Shown piece after piece: positions 6,396 through 12,447 of a stretch of DNA of 12,447 nt. Positions within the stretch are counted from its first letter, which is position 1. Each line of letters opens with the position of its first letter. The notes beneath the pieces are model-generated. The model made no database searches and had not been told where the DNA came from. It saw nothing but the letters and a program-made list of their open reading frames with translations. This stretch comes from WYZ-LMO8 sp964586135. Lineage in GTDB: Archaea > Thermoproteota > Methanomethylicia > Nezhaarchaeales > WYZ-LMO8. A program made the position numbers and the translations under genes. The DNA lies in NCBI GenBank assembly GCA_964586135.1, contig CAZPGS010000024.1:1-12447 (forward strand), in the 5' to 3' direction.

Positions 6396-6436
6396 GATGA
6401 CCTTTACTTTGCAGTCTTTATATAACTCGATGACCT
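6396..6436 (+). promoter_or_regulatory. TATA box flanked by an 8-bp direct repeat, upstream of the pilin remnant
   Basis: TTTATATAA at 6417-6425 is the best TATA match in this gap. GATGACCT occurs at 6396-6403 and again at 6429-6436, 33 bases apart (about three helical turns), one copy on each side of the TATA box. That is a layout expected of a regulator site, though two 8-mers can also recur by chance. The rest of 6331-6471 shows nothing recognisable. Confidence 0.35.
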
Positions 6437-6471
6437 CAATTACATTAGTGCTATATGCCGAGTAAGTGCGT

Positions 6472-6952
6472 AATGGGGGCATAGTTGTGAAGGACGAGAG
6501 AGCGGTGAGCTACGTCTGTTATAATATCAGTCGTGATTGCGGTAGCAATGGCGTAGCCGTGGGGTACTGGGTGTTGGGGCTGGGCGCGACCTTCACGAAG
6601 CACGAGATATGAGAGGTGCACTTGATTTACGCCGGGAGGACCACAGGTTGGTGGAAGGTAACGGCGAAGCCGGGCACTACTGGTAGCAGGGCCGCGAGAT
6701 TAACGCTATATTAATTAATGGGAGGCCTGTACCCCAAACCCTTGTTGCAGACGGCTACGTCATGGTGGATGGAACCGTGCCAATCAACGTCATTGCAACT
6801 CTAGATTCCGGGAAGAGTCACACCATTACGATAATTTTAGACAACACCTTAGCCAACGTGATGGACATGACCCTTGTCCAAAACATTAGAGTCGAGGTAG
6901 CATTCTGTGCAACGGCTGGTGGCATTACCCGAAGGTAGCGGTCCTCTCCTAA
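6472..6952 (+). pseudogene. Type IV pilin-like protein, broken by frameshifts
   Basis: Pieces in three frames join into one pilin-like protein of about 155 residues. The first piece is KDERAVSYV (from about 6490), the class III signal boundary (cleavage before AVS). A one-base shift gives the hydrophobic stretch IISVVIAVAMA (6521-6553). A shift back gives VAVGYWVLGLGATFTKHE, then a TGA at 6609-6611, then EVHLIYAGRTTGWWKVTAK. Another shift near 6690-6700 gives INAILINGRPVPQTLVADG and a beta-rich body to about 6923. A last shift gives YPKVAVLS and TAA at 6950-6952, a typical pilin C-terminus. Such proteins form surface fibres. With at least four frameshifts and one stop this is a pseudogene; clustered read errors are possible but less likely because flanking genes are clean. 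The true start is unclear (ATG 6455 or 6472). Confidence 0.8.
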
Positions 6953-7202
6953 CGGCTTTACTCGCCCAACAGTGCATGGGTATGAGATTTGAGGCATCGT
7001 AAAAGCGTAGTGTATGCTGAAGATGTGGCCAAGACTTGTGCTAAGTCCCTCATTGATTGTCGCTCTAACGCGTCGTCGCACGCGCCACCGTAGCTAAAGC
7101 CACATTCCTTGAAGCGAGGTCGACAAGTTGCTTCGACGCCGCTCAAGCGCCTATCGCGGTGCGCGCAAAGGCGAAGCCGTCTTCGGGTATGAGGTCGTCT
7201 CA
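6953..7202. other. Unreadable decayed stretch
   Basis: No reading frame longer than about 85 codons and no family motif on either strand. Minus-strand pieces such as IPEDGFAFARTAIGA and QLVDLASRNVALATVARA look protein-like but are cut by stops and shifts. It lies between two pseudogenes and is probably older remnant DNA. Confidence 0.4.
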
Positions 7203-7460
7203 CTAAGCTTCCCTCATTTCTCTCGGCCTCGCGAACCTCTCGTACCAGTTTTCGAAGACCTCAGGCGCCGCTACGCGTAGCCCTACGGGCGCCTCGGCTT
7301 CTTCATGCACCGCGACCGCGACGTCGCGCTTTAGCTTCACGTCGGGCGTCACTACGAGTACGCCTACGCTGCTTGAGGCCTATAGTTCTCCTCCCACGAC
7401 GGAGCCTATCAAGCGCGCTACGTCCTTCACCCTCTTTGCGACCTCTAAGCGGTCCCTGAG
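7203..7460 (-). pseudogene. MNT-type minimal nucleotidyltransferase, remnant
   Basis: Read on the minus strand, LEVAKRVKDVARLIGSVVGGE is followed by a TAG (7380-7382), then ASSSVGVLVVTPDVKLKRDV and a C-terminal PEVFENWYERFARPREMREA ending at the TAG at 7203-7205. This matches the small antitoxin-like nucleotidyltransferases found beside HEPN genes in crenarchaea: GS(x)n-G(x)n-SDVDVLVV, then VTPExFxxW. Here the GSVV turn is kept, but the metal-binding DVD has become SVG, the start is missing and there is an in-frame stop, so the protein would be dead. It follows a HEPN remnant in the same direction, the normal order of the pair. Confidence 0.65.
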
Positions 7461-7469
7461 ATGGCAACG

Positions 7470-7663
7470 ATCGGGTCCACGCTGGCTCGACAAGCGACCT
7501 GAACGCCTCCAAGACGAACTCAACTATGCCCTTGGCCTCCTCGATTGCGTACTCAATGGGAGGCGCCTCGAAGCCATGCGGGGCTCCTCAAAGCGCGCAG
7601 CGTAGTGCATTTTCCATGCTGTTGACCAACGCCAAGACTGCCACAAGCTGATGAGCGCTGAGT
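7470..7663 (-). pseudogene. HEPN-domain protein, remnant
   Basis: The minus-strand frame reads HQLVAVLALVNSMENALRCAL, a TGA (7588-7590), then GAPHGFEAPPIEYAIEEAKGIVEFVLEAFRSL in pieces up to about 7475. The run GFEAPPxEY followed by a helix with EEAKGIVEFV is the usual C-terminal part of archaeal HEPN proteins, which are RNase toxins or partners of MNT nucleotidyltransferases. The N-terminal helices are missing and the frame breaks into the MNT remnant. Identification rests on short motifs and on the neighbour. Confidence 0.55.
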
Positions 7664-7685
7664 AAAGCTTTTATTTCCACCCTTC

Positions 7686-7727
7686 CCTTTTAATCTTTTT
7701 TAAAGTGAGGGGAGTAGTATAGGGAGG
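7686..7727 (+). promoter_or_regulatory. Promoter and ribosome site of the symporter operon
   Basis: A T-rich run contains CTTTTAATC (7687-7695) and TTTTTAAAG (7697-7705), either of which could be the TATA box; the first would start transcription near 7716 and leave room for the ribosome site. GGGAGGT at 7722-7728 lies six bases before ATG 7735 and is a strong Shine-Dalgarno site. A further AT stretch at 7664-7676 may belong to the dead HEPN gene on the other strand. Confidence 0.5.
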
Positions 7728-7734
7728 TAGAGGA

Positions 7735-7992
7735 ATGCCAAAGCCGTCAAAGGTCTTGATCCTTAGCCTTGTCTTAACCTACGGCTACGCCTTTGCGCTG
7801 TGGATAGCCGAAGCCGCCATCAAGGACTTGCCCGGCATAATGGTCGGGGGCATACCGCTGAGCCTCCTCTACATAGTCCCGATAGGCGGGATACTATTGG
7901 GTTGCGCGCTAGCGGCCATCAACTCGTGGTACTTCAGTAAGAGGGACGTGGAAGCGGCCAAACCCCTCAAGGAGGAGGAGAAGAAGGGGTGA
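7735..7992 (+). CDS. Small two-helix membrane subunit of a sodium:solute symporter
   Basis: An 85-residue protein with two transmembrane segments (about residues 7-27 and 40-66) joined by a short loop, and a charged cytoplasmic tail ending in EEEKKG. Proteins of this size and layout (DUF485, DUF3311 and DUF4212 families) are encoded just before ActP-like symporters in many bacteria and archaea and are thought to assist the large subunit. I cannot decide which family fits best; the GIPLSLLYIVPIGG and WYFSKRDVE segments recall all three. The stop is four bases before the symporter ATG, so the two genes are translated from one mRNA. Confidence 0.8.
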   Translation: MPKPSKVLILSLVLTYGYAFALWIAEAAIKDLPGIMVGGIPLSLLYIVPIGGILLGCALAAINSWYFSKRDVEAAKPLKEEEKKG

Positions 7993-7996
7993 GCGA

Positions 7997-9634
7997 ATGC
8001 AAGTAGGGCTCGAGGCAGCTTGGGCGATAGTGATCATCTACTTCGCCATCCTGATATGGATGGGCCTTTGGTCGAGGAAAGCGATAGTCTCGCCCGAGGA
8101 CTATCACATCGCCGGCAGGAAGGTCGGGGCCTTCATCAACGGATCTGCCTACTGCGCAGGGTACCTCAGCATTGCGAGCTTCTTGGGCCTGCCAGCATTT
8201 ATCTTCCTCTTAGGCATGCCCTTTGACTGGGCTTTGCTGGGCATAGCGTCGGCCATGCCCTTCGGAGCTGCGCTCGTAGCTGCCCAGCTCAGGAAAGCAA
8301 TGCCCGTCAGCACAGCTGACTACTTTGCTTGGAGGTATGAGACTGATCGCTTTGGGCGGACGATCTTAACAGTGGCGTACATGTGGGGTAGCATCCTCTA
8401 CATCACGCTCTGCTTAGTGGGCATGGGCTTGATGTTCGTCTCGATCTTAAGGGTCCACTACGTGATAGCCCTAATCATAGTCACCATAATAATGCTGTTC
8501 TACCTCTGGCTCGGGGGGATGGTCGCGACCACGCTTACTTCCGCTTTCCAGTGCTGGGTCATGGTACTCGCGGCGTGGGCGATCGTCGCGGGCATGTTTA
8601 TGGTAGCGGGTGGTCCGGCTCAGCTCTTCGAGGCATCGAAGCAGCTACAGCCACACTTCTTCATAAGCGGGCCACACAATGCTGCCTTCGTCAGGACAAT
8701 GGTTAAGACGTGGTTCGACCCAGCAATGGTCTTCGCGAGCGGCTTCTTCGCGATGTTCTGCTGGTACATGGTCTGGAATTGGGGAGGAATCACCATGCCC
8801 TACGCTATCGTCAGGATCTTCACGACCTTCGACAGAAGGACGGCTAGGTGGACCCTGTTCTGGGCCCCATTATTCGTGTGGGTCTTCTACACGGCCCTGA
8901 CCATCATAGGCATAGGAGCTAGGCCGGTGGTAGAAATCTTCGGCCCTCATCCGGTAATCGAGGAGGCCAAGAAGCTCCATCCCGTGCCAAGTATGGGGGT
9001 CTTCAGGTGGTACTACATCAATTATGGCATAGGCTCCCTCGTAGACTACGCGACCATAGCCGTGGCCGAAGCCATCAAGAATCCGTGGATCTTGGGCCTA
9101 GCCGGTGCTGGGATCCTGTCCATAGGCATGTCCACCATAGCCGCGTGGGCCATGATATCAGCGACCATCGTAGCTAGGGACTGGCCTCGCTTCATACTCG
9201 GGAGAGGAGCTCTACCGCCGAAGAGGGAGATACTCGTCGCCAGGATCACCATGATAGTACTCCTCATAGTGTCCCTATTCATAGCGCTCGCTCCTCCAGC
9301 ACTAATATTGGACCTGTCGGGCGCGGCCTTCCTAGTCATTGTAACCATTTGCGGACCACCGATGTTCCTAGGCATTTGGTGGAAGCGCGGCGGGCCCACG
9401 GCCTTCAAGATCTACTCGGTCACGATGTTCATAGCCACGGTGTTCTCGTGGCTATACTCCTACTTGGTCTGGGGCTCGCCGCATGCGTGCGTCTTCTACC
9501 CAAGCTTCGCCACGCCACACCAAGTCTACTGGTACCCAATAGGCCTCGTTTACTGGATCATACTCTGCCTCGTGACTAAGCCAGCTAAGCCAGAGACCAT
9601 TAAGAGGTACTGCGAAGACTTACACACGCCGTAG
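7997..9634 (+). CDS. Sodium:solute symporter, ActP-like (likely organic acid uptake)
   Basis: A 545-residue membrane protein of the solute:sodium symporter (SSS) family with about 13 transmembrane segments. Family marks are the N-terminal EDYHIAGRKVG and YCAGYLSIASFLG (about 52-64), which resembles the GDYMSAASFLG of acetate permease ActP; STADYFAWRY (105-114); and helix 8, SIGMSTIAAWAMISATIVARD (375-395), which carries the Ser/Thr pair of the Na2 sodium site. A TTFDRRTAR loop lies near 276-284. The small subunit just upstream and an acyl-CoA synthetase downstream point to a monocarboxylate such as acetate, propionate or pyruvate; this is inference, since SSS substrates range widely. The coding region is intact although DNA on both sides of the cassette is decayed. 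Confidence 0.9.
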   Translation: MQVGLEAAWAIVIIYFAILIWMGLWSRKAIVSPEDYHIAGRKVGAFINGSAYCAGYLSIASFLGLPAFIFLLGMPFDWALLGIASAMPFGAALVAAQLRKAMPVSTADYFAWRYETDRFGRTILTVAYMWGSILYITLCLVGMGLMFVSILRVHYVIALIIVTIIMLFYLWLGGMVATTLTSAFQCWVMVLAAWAIVAGMFMVAGGPAQLFEASKQLQPHFFISGPHNAAFVRTMVKTWFDPAMVFASGFFAMFCWYMVWNWGGITMPYAIVRIFTTFDRRTARWTLFWAPLFVWVFYTALTIIGIGARPVVEIFGPHPVIEEAKKLHPVPSMGVFRWYYINYGIGSLVDYATIAVAEAIKNPWILGLAGAGILSIGMSTIAAWAMISATIVARDWPRFILGRGALPPKREILVARITMIVLLIVSLFIALAPPALILDLSGAAFLVIVTICGPPMFLGIWWKRGGPTAFKIYSVTMFIATVFSWLYSYLVWGSPHACVFYPSFATPHQVYWYPIGLVYWIILCLVTKPAKPETIKRYCEDLHTP

Positions 9635-9655
9635 AACTGGAATAGCCGTAAAACC

Positions 9656-9668
9656 CACCTTCTTTTTA
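9656..9668 (+). terminator. T-rich terminator of the symporter operon
   Basis: CACCTTCTTTTTA, about 25 bases after the symporter stop, is a pyrimidine-rich run of the kind that ends archaeal transcripts. No hairpin is seen. Confidence 0.4.
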
Positions 9669-9739
9669 TGATGTTGGCTAATTACCGGGATTACTAGTGA
9701 GCTTGATCAAAAAGGACCTCAAACGCGATTTCGTGAAAA

Positions 9740-9777
9740 ACTTTAAATTTCCCTCATCTCTAATCAATTTTAATTGA
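9740..9777 (+). promoter_or_regulatory. Promoter of the acyl-CoA synthetase with a palindrome at the start site
   Basis: CTTTAAATTT (9741-9750) is a good TATA box and predicts a start near 9771. Exactly there lies TCAATT-TT-AATTGA (9764-9777), a perfect six-base inverted repeat with a two-base centre. A dimeric repressor bound over the start would block transcription, so this is a candidate operator. The AT-rich context makes a chance palindrome possible. It shows that the synthetase can be transcribed apart from the symporter. Confidence 0.45.
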
Positions 9778-9808
9778 GATAGGGAACATTGTTAAAGGAA
9801 TAGGAGCT

Positions 9809-9815
9809 AGGAGGG
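9809..9815 (+). promoter_or_regulatory. Ribosome binding site of the acyl-CoA synthetase
   Basis: AGGAGGG lies six bases before the GTG at 9822 and fixes that codon as the start. Confidence 0.75.
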
Positions 9816-9821
9816 TTTCGC

Positions 9822-11600
9822 GTGAGCGTGAAAGAGATATTTAAGGAGTTCATCACCATACAGGACACCGACGACTTAGAGCAAAGAGAGGTGAAGCTAA
9901 GGGATTTCTTCAGCAAATTGAATGCCATGACTTGGCCCAAGTACTTCAACTGGGAGGACGAGATCTTCGAGGGATTGCAGTGTGAGGAGAGGCCGCACCA
10001 AAAGGCCTTGATCTGCGTTAATCTCGACACCGACGAAGTGAAGAGCTTCACTTACAAGGAGTGCGCGATCAACGCCAATAAGCTCCTCAACTTCCTGCGC
10101 GAGCACGGCGCAAAGAAAGGCGATAACATATACCTGATGACTCCGAACATCCCGGAGACCTGGTTCACCACCTTGGCGTCTTTGAGAGGTGGCCTCATAA
10201 CCATTTACACGGCTATGACCATGAAGGCCGGGGACCTGAAGTACAGGTTTGATACCTATCCCCCAGACGTGATCATAGCGCACGAGAGCGTGACCGACGA
10301 GCTCGACCGAGCTTTGGCGATGAGCGGTAAGACCCCGAAAATAAAGATGGTTGTAGGAAAAGCAGAGGGGTGGACGAGTTACGAGGAGGTTAAGGGCGCG
10401 TCGGACTACGCGGAGCCCGAAAAGACTGAGACAACCGATATTGCCTTCTGCTTCTTCACCTCCGGGACTACGGGCCTGCCAAAGCGCGTGATACACACGC
10501 AACTCTCTTACCCCGTGGGCCACTTGATGACAGCGGCGGTAATAGGCGTGAGGCCGGGGCGCGTCCACAACAACCTCAGCGCACCCGGTTGGGCTAAGTG
10601 GGCGTGGAGCAACTTCTTCCCGCCGTTCAACGTGGGGGCAATAACTTCAGGCTTTGACTGGAAGGGGACCTTGAACTACGCTAAGTACCTCGAGTACATA
10701 GCCAAGCTGAAGGTCTATAGCTTCTGCGCTCCTCCCACTGCGTGGAGGAGGATCATAAGGCTGAACCTCGAAGAGATAACTTCCAAGTACGACTTCAGCT
10801 CCCTCAAAGAGATAGTGAGCGCGGGAGAACCCCTGAACCCTGAAATCATCAACATAGTCAAGAAGTACTTCAAAGTGCCGGTCCGCGACTTCTACGGACA
10901 AACGGAGTCGACTTGCATGATCGGCAACATGCCGTGGCACGCGGACAAAGTGAAGCCAGGCTCCTTCGGCTTCCCGACGTTCATGTACGACATAGTGTTG
11001 CTCGACGACGATGGGAGGGAGGTCACGGAGCCCTACAAAGACGGGCACATAGTGGTCAGATTGACCAAGTGGAGGCCCATAGGGCTCTTCGTCGGGTACA
11101 TGGGCGATCCAGAGAAGACTAAAGAGGTCTTTAAGGGCGGTTATTACTACACGGGCGATAAGGCCTATCGAGACGAGGATGGCTATCTGTGGTTCGTAGG
11201 TAGAGCGGATGACGTGATTAAGTCCTCCGACTACAGGATCGGCCCCTTCGAGGTAGAGAGCGCTCTGCTCGAGCACCCAGCCGTAGCTGAGAGCGCCGTG
11301 GTAGGCGTCCCCGATCCGGAGGTCTACCAGAGAGTAAAGGCCTTCGTCGTCCTTCGACCAGGCTACGAGCCCTCGGCTCAAATGGCCAAGGAGCTCTTCA
11401 TGCACTGCATCAAGATATTGCCCAAATGGAAGATCCCGAGGATCATAGAGTTCGTGCCCTCGCTCCCCTTGAGCACTGGTCAGAAGATAAGGAGAGTAGA
11501 GCTCCGCAAAGCAGAGGAAGAGAGAGCTAAGAGAGGAGAGGGTAGGAGGCCGAACGAGTACTTCTACACGGACTTCCCAGAGCTCAAGGAGCTGAAATAA
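9822..11600 (+). CDS. AMP-forming acyl-CoA synthetase, medium-chain (MACS) type
   Basis: The protein should activate a carboxylic acid with ATP to an acyl-adenylate and pass it to CoA. The 592 residues hold the full adenylate-forming fold: P-loop FTSGTTGLPKR (212-222), VIHTQLSYPVGHLMTA, acyl-pocket region GWAKWAWSNFF (256-266), YGQTES (358-363), YYTGD (442-446), GRADDVIKSSDYRIGPFEVE (460-479), and the C-terminal catalytic lysine Lys555 in LPLSTGQKIRR. VIHTxxSYPVGHL and GWAKxxWS are typical of the MACS subgroup. Two usual motifs deviate: PKR replaces PKG in the P-loop and GQK replaces SGK/TGK before the lysine. The substrate is not readable; short or branched acids, or 4-hydroxybutyrate in a dicarboxylate/4-hydroxybutyrate cycle, are options. 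Neighbouring symporter genes suggest an imported acid. Own promoter, GTG start. Confidence 0.92.
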   Translation: MSVKEIFKEFITIQDTDDLEQREVKLRDFFSKLNAMTWPKYFNWEDEIFEGLQCEERPHQKALICVNLDTDEVKSFTYKECAINANKLLNFLREHGAKKGDNIYLMTPNIPETWFTTLASLRGGLITIYTAMTMKAGDLKYRFDTYPPDVIIAHESVTDELDRALAMSGKTPKIKMVVGKAEGWTSYEEVKGASDYAEPEKTETTDIAFCFFTSGTTGLPKRVIHTQLSYPVGHLMTAAVIGVRPGRVHNNLSAPGWAKWAWSNFFPPFNVGAITSGFDWKGTLNYAKYLEYIAKLKVYSFCAPPTAWRRIIRLNLEEITSKYDFSSLKEIVSAGEPLNPEIINIVKKYFKVPVRDFYGQTESTCMIGNMPWHADKVKPGSFGFPTFMYDIVLLDDDGREVTEPYKDGHIVVRLTKWRPIGLFVGYMGDPEKTKEVFKGGYYYTGDKAYRDEDGYLWFVGRADDVIKSSDYRIGPFEVESALLEHPAVAESAVVGVPDPEVYQRVKAFVVLRPGYEPSAQMAKELFMHCIKILPKWKIPRIIEFVPSLPLSTGQKIRRVELRKAEEERAKRGEGRRPNEYFYTDFPELKELK

Positions 11601-11610
11601 ATCACACATC

Positions 11611-11635
11611 TTCTCTTCTCCTTTTTCTCTTTTTC
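11611..11635 (+). terminator. Double T-run terminator of the acyl-CoA synthetase
   Basis: A pyrimidine-only tract starts about ten bases after the stop and contains CTTTTT and CTTTTT again, a strong archaeal termination signal. Confidence 0.6.
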
Positions 11636-11640
11636 CCGTC

Positions 11641-11951
11641 TCTCAAATCTCGGAGAGGTTGTTGCAGGTCTGAGCTGGCGAGTTAGCCGTTGTCTAGCCG
11701 AAGGCCGAGGATTTTCCGATTCATGGCCTTGCTGATGGCCTAAGCGAACTTATGGACGCTAGCGCAAAGCCTGTGATGACAGGAGAGACTGAACAGGGCT
11801 GCTCTCGCGGCGTGAGTTTTAGCGCTCCTTACCCCTATGCTGAGGATATCGCCGCGCGGCGGCGAGGCTCTGCGATAAGTATGGCATCGCCGTGGACCCA
11901 AAGTTAGCCTTTAACTTCAAGCCTGTTGGGCGCGCTATGGGCTTGGGGTGA
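11641..11951 (+). pseudogene. Unidentified broken reading frame
   Basis: One frame reads QISERLLQV, TGA (11671-11673), AGELAVV, TAG (11695-11697), then about 50 clean codons including KAEDFPIHGLADGLSELMDA, KPVMTGETEQG and SFSAPYPYAEDIAA. At the GC-repeat CGCGGCGGCG (11855-11864) the protein-like sequence moves to another frame: RLCDKYGIAVDPKLAFNFKP, ending at TGA 11949-11951. The pieces join smoothly into a soluble protein segment of about 100 residues. I do not recognise the family. It starts about 40 bases after the synthetase and runs in the same direction, so it may be the rest of a former neighbour gene. Confidence 0.5.
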
Positions 11952-12041
11952 GCCCTCTAAATTTGCTCTTAGCCTTGGGTTGCGTGCAAGCTAATTTTTA
12001 GCTCTACATCGCGAGAGCGAGCGCGGACTTGAAGGAGCAGT

Positions 12042-12048
12042 TTTTATG
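12042..12048 (+). promoter_or_regulatory. TATA box before the secreted-protein remnant
   Basis: TTTTATG, centred about 24 bases before ATG 12068, gives the spacing of a leaderless mRNA. The stretch from 11952 to 12041 holds only a small inverted repeat, AGCTAA-TTT-TTAGCT (11989-12003). Confidence 0.4.
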
Positions 12049-12067
12049 AAGTGTTGCCCAGTGTGCT

Positions 12068-12447
12068 ATGGGGGCAGAGGTTGAGATTCTTCATCCTCGT
12101 ATTGGCATTGACATTGGCTGTTCAAATGAGCTTGATTGGCGTGAGCGCTTAGGGGCAGGCCACAGTTGAGGTGAGGAGTGACAGAATACCCCTGGCCTCA
12201 GGAGAGGCCTTAATCATTACGCTTTACGGAAGAGAGAGGGTCGTGACGCTTTATTCGTTTCCAAGCAGCGCCAAGGTAGAACTCGTCGAAAGTCATCGCC
12301 AAGGACAAAATTAATACCGAGCGACCTGGCTCTGGAAGTGTGCTGAGCCCTTTGGCGTGAATGGATATGCCGAGCCCCAGTGCCCTTCCAGAATATTGAT
12401 CAATGGAAGGCCCATACCTCAAAGCCTCGTATTTGATGGACTCCACG
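12068..12447 (+). pseudogene. Secreted protein with pilin-related domain, broken; runs off the window
   Basis: After ATG 12068 a one-base shift is needed to read RLRFFILVLALTLAVQMS followed by LIGVSA, a good Sec signal peptide with cleavage after VSA. A TAG (12150-12152) follows, then GQATVEVRSDRIPLASGEAL, VVTLYSFPSSAKVELVES and a shift. Next come IPSDLALEVC and, in a further frame, EPFGVNGYAEP and ILINGRPIPQSLVFDG (12393-12440). The last segment matches ILINGRPVPQTLVADG of the pilin-like remnant at 6708-6755 in 13 of 16 residues. It is therefore an exported, probably surface protein of the same family, inactivated by at least three frameshifts and a stop. The rest lies outside the window. 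Confidence 0.65.

Noticed and set aside
10647..11609. 320-codon minus-strand open frame opposite the acyl-CoA synthetase
   Set aside because: The plus frame carries every synthetase motif; the antisense frame is open because of codon bias and has no recognisable domain.
11772..11843. Possible C/D box RNA: GTGATGA at 11772-11778 and CTGA at 11788-11791 and 11840-11843
   Set aside because: The first guide space is only nine bases, no proper C' box is present and the spacing to the last CTGA is too long; the same bases also fit a protein-like frame.
12210..12446. 78-codon minus-strand open frame at the right edge
   Set aside because: It is antisense to the secreted-protein remnant, whose signal peptide and NGRP motif show that the plus strand was the coding one.
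1..12447. CRISPR arrays, insertion sequences, integrase or attachment sites at the two tRNA genes
   Set aside because: No regularly spaced repeats, no transposase or integrase motifs and no second copy of a tRNA 3' end were found by eye; a self-alignment would be needed to exclude short att repeats.

Overview
The window looks like chromosome of a hyperthermophilic crenarchaeon (Thermoprotei, Desulfurococcales-like). Pointers are the archaeal forms of triosephosphate isomerase and CoaBC, a FAU-1 RNA-binding protein, a UPF0147 protein, an archaeal PAC2 protein, TATA-type promoters set so close to start codons that several mRNAs should be leaderless or nearly so, a tRNA-Glu with a D-loop intron that fits a bulge-helix-bulge splice site, and a crenarchaeal type IV pilin-like remnant. 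Base composition and the AGG/ATA-rich codon use fit this, but I cannot name a species from the sequence alone.

Bases 1-6330 are compact housekeeping DNA: tRNA-Arg(TCG) on the minus strand, an ASCH-domain protein, tpiA (minus), coaBC (plus), a small operon of UPF0147 plus a zinc-ribbon 'autoantigen p27' protein (minus), fau-1 (plus), an operon of PAC2 plus a small heat-shock protein (minus), and tRNA-Glu(TTC). The genes alternate in direction. All three convergent pairs overlap at their 3' ends by 4 to 14 bases, and divergent pairs share short intergenic promoters, some with the palindromic core CTTAAG.

Bases 6331-7700 and 11641-12447 are different in kind: they contain no intact gene but clear wrecks of genes. 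The first stretch holds a frameshifted type IV pilin-like pseudogene, an unreadable 250-base stretch and, on the minus strand, a broken HEPN/MNT (toxin-antitoxin type) pair. The second holds an unidentified broken reading frame and the start of a broken secreted protein that runs off the window. The pilin wreck and the secreted-protein wreck share a near-identical segment (NGRP[V/I]PQ[T/S]LV), so they belong to one family.

Between these wrecks sits an intact metabolic cassette at 7735-11600: a small two-helix membrane protein, an ActP-like sodium:solute symporter four bases downstream, and a separately promoted MACS-type acyl-CoA synthetase. Together they suggest uptake of a small organic acid and its activation to a CoA thioester. 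This is the accessory part of the window. I see no CRISPR array, no intact insertion sequence and no intact defence system.
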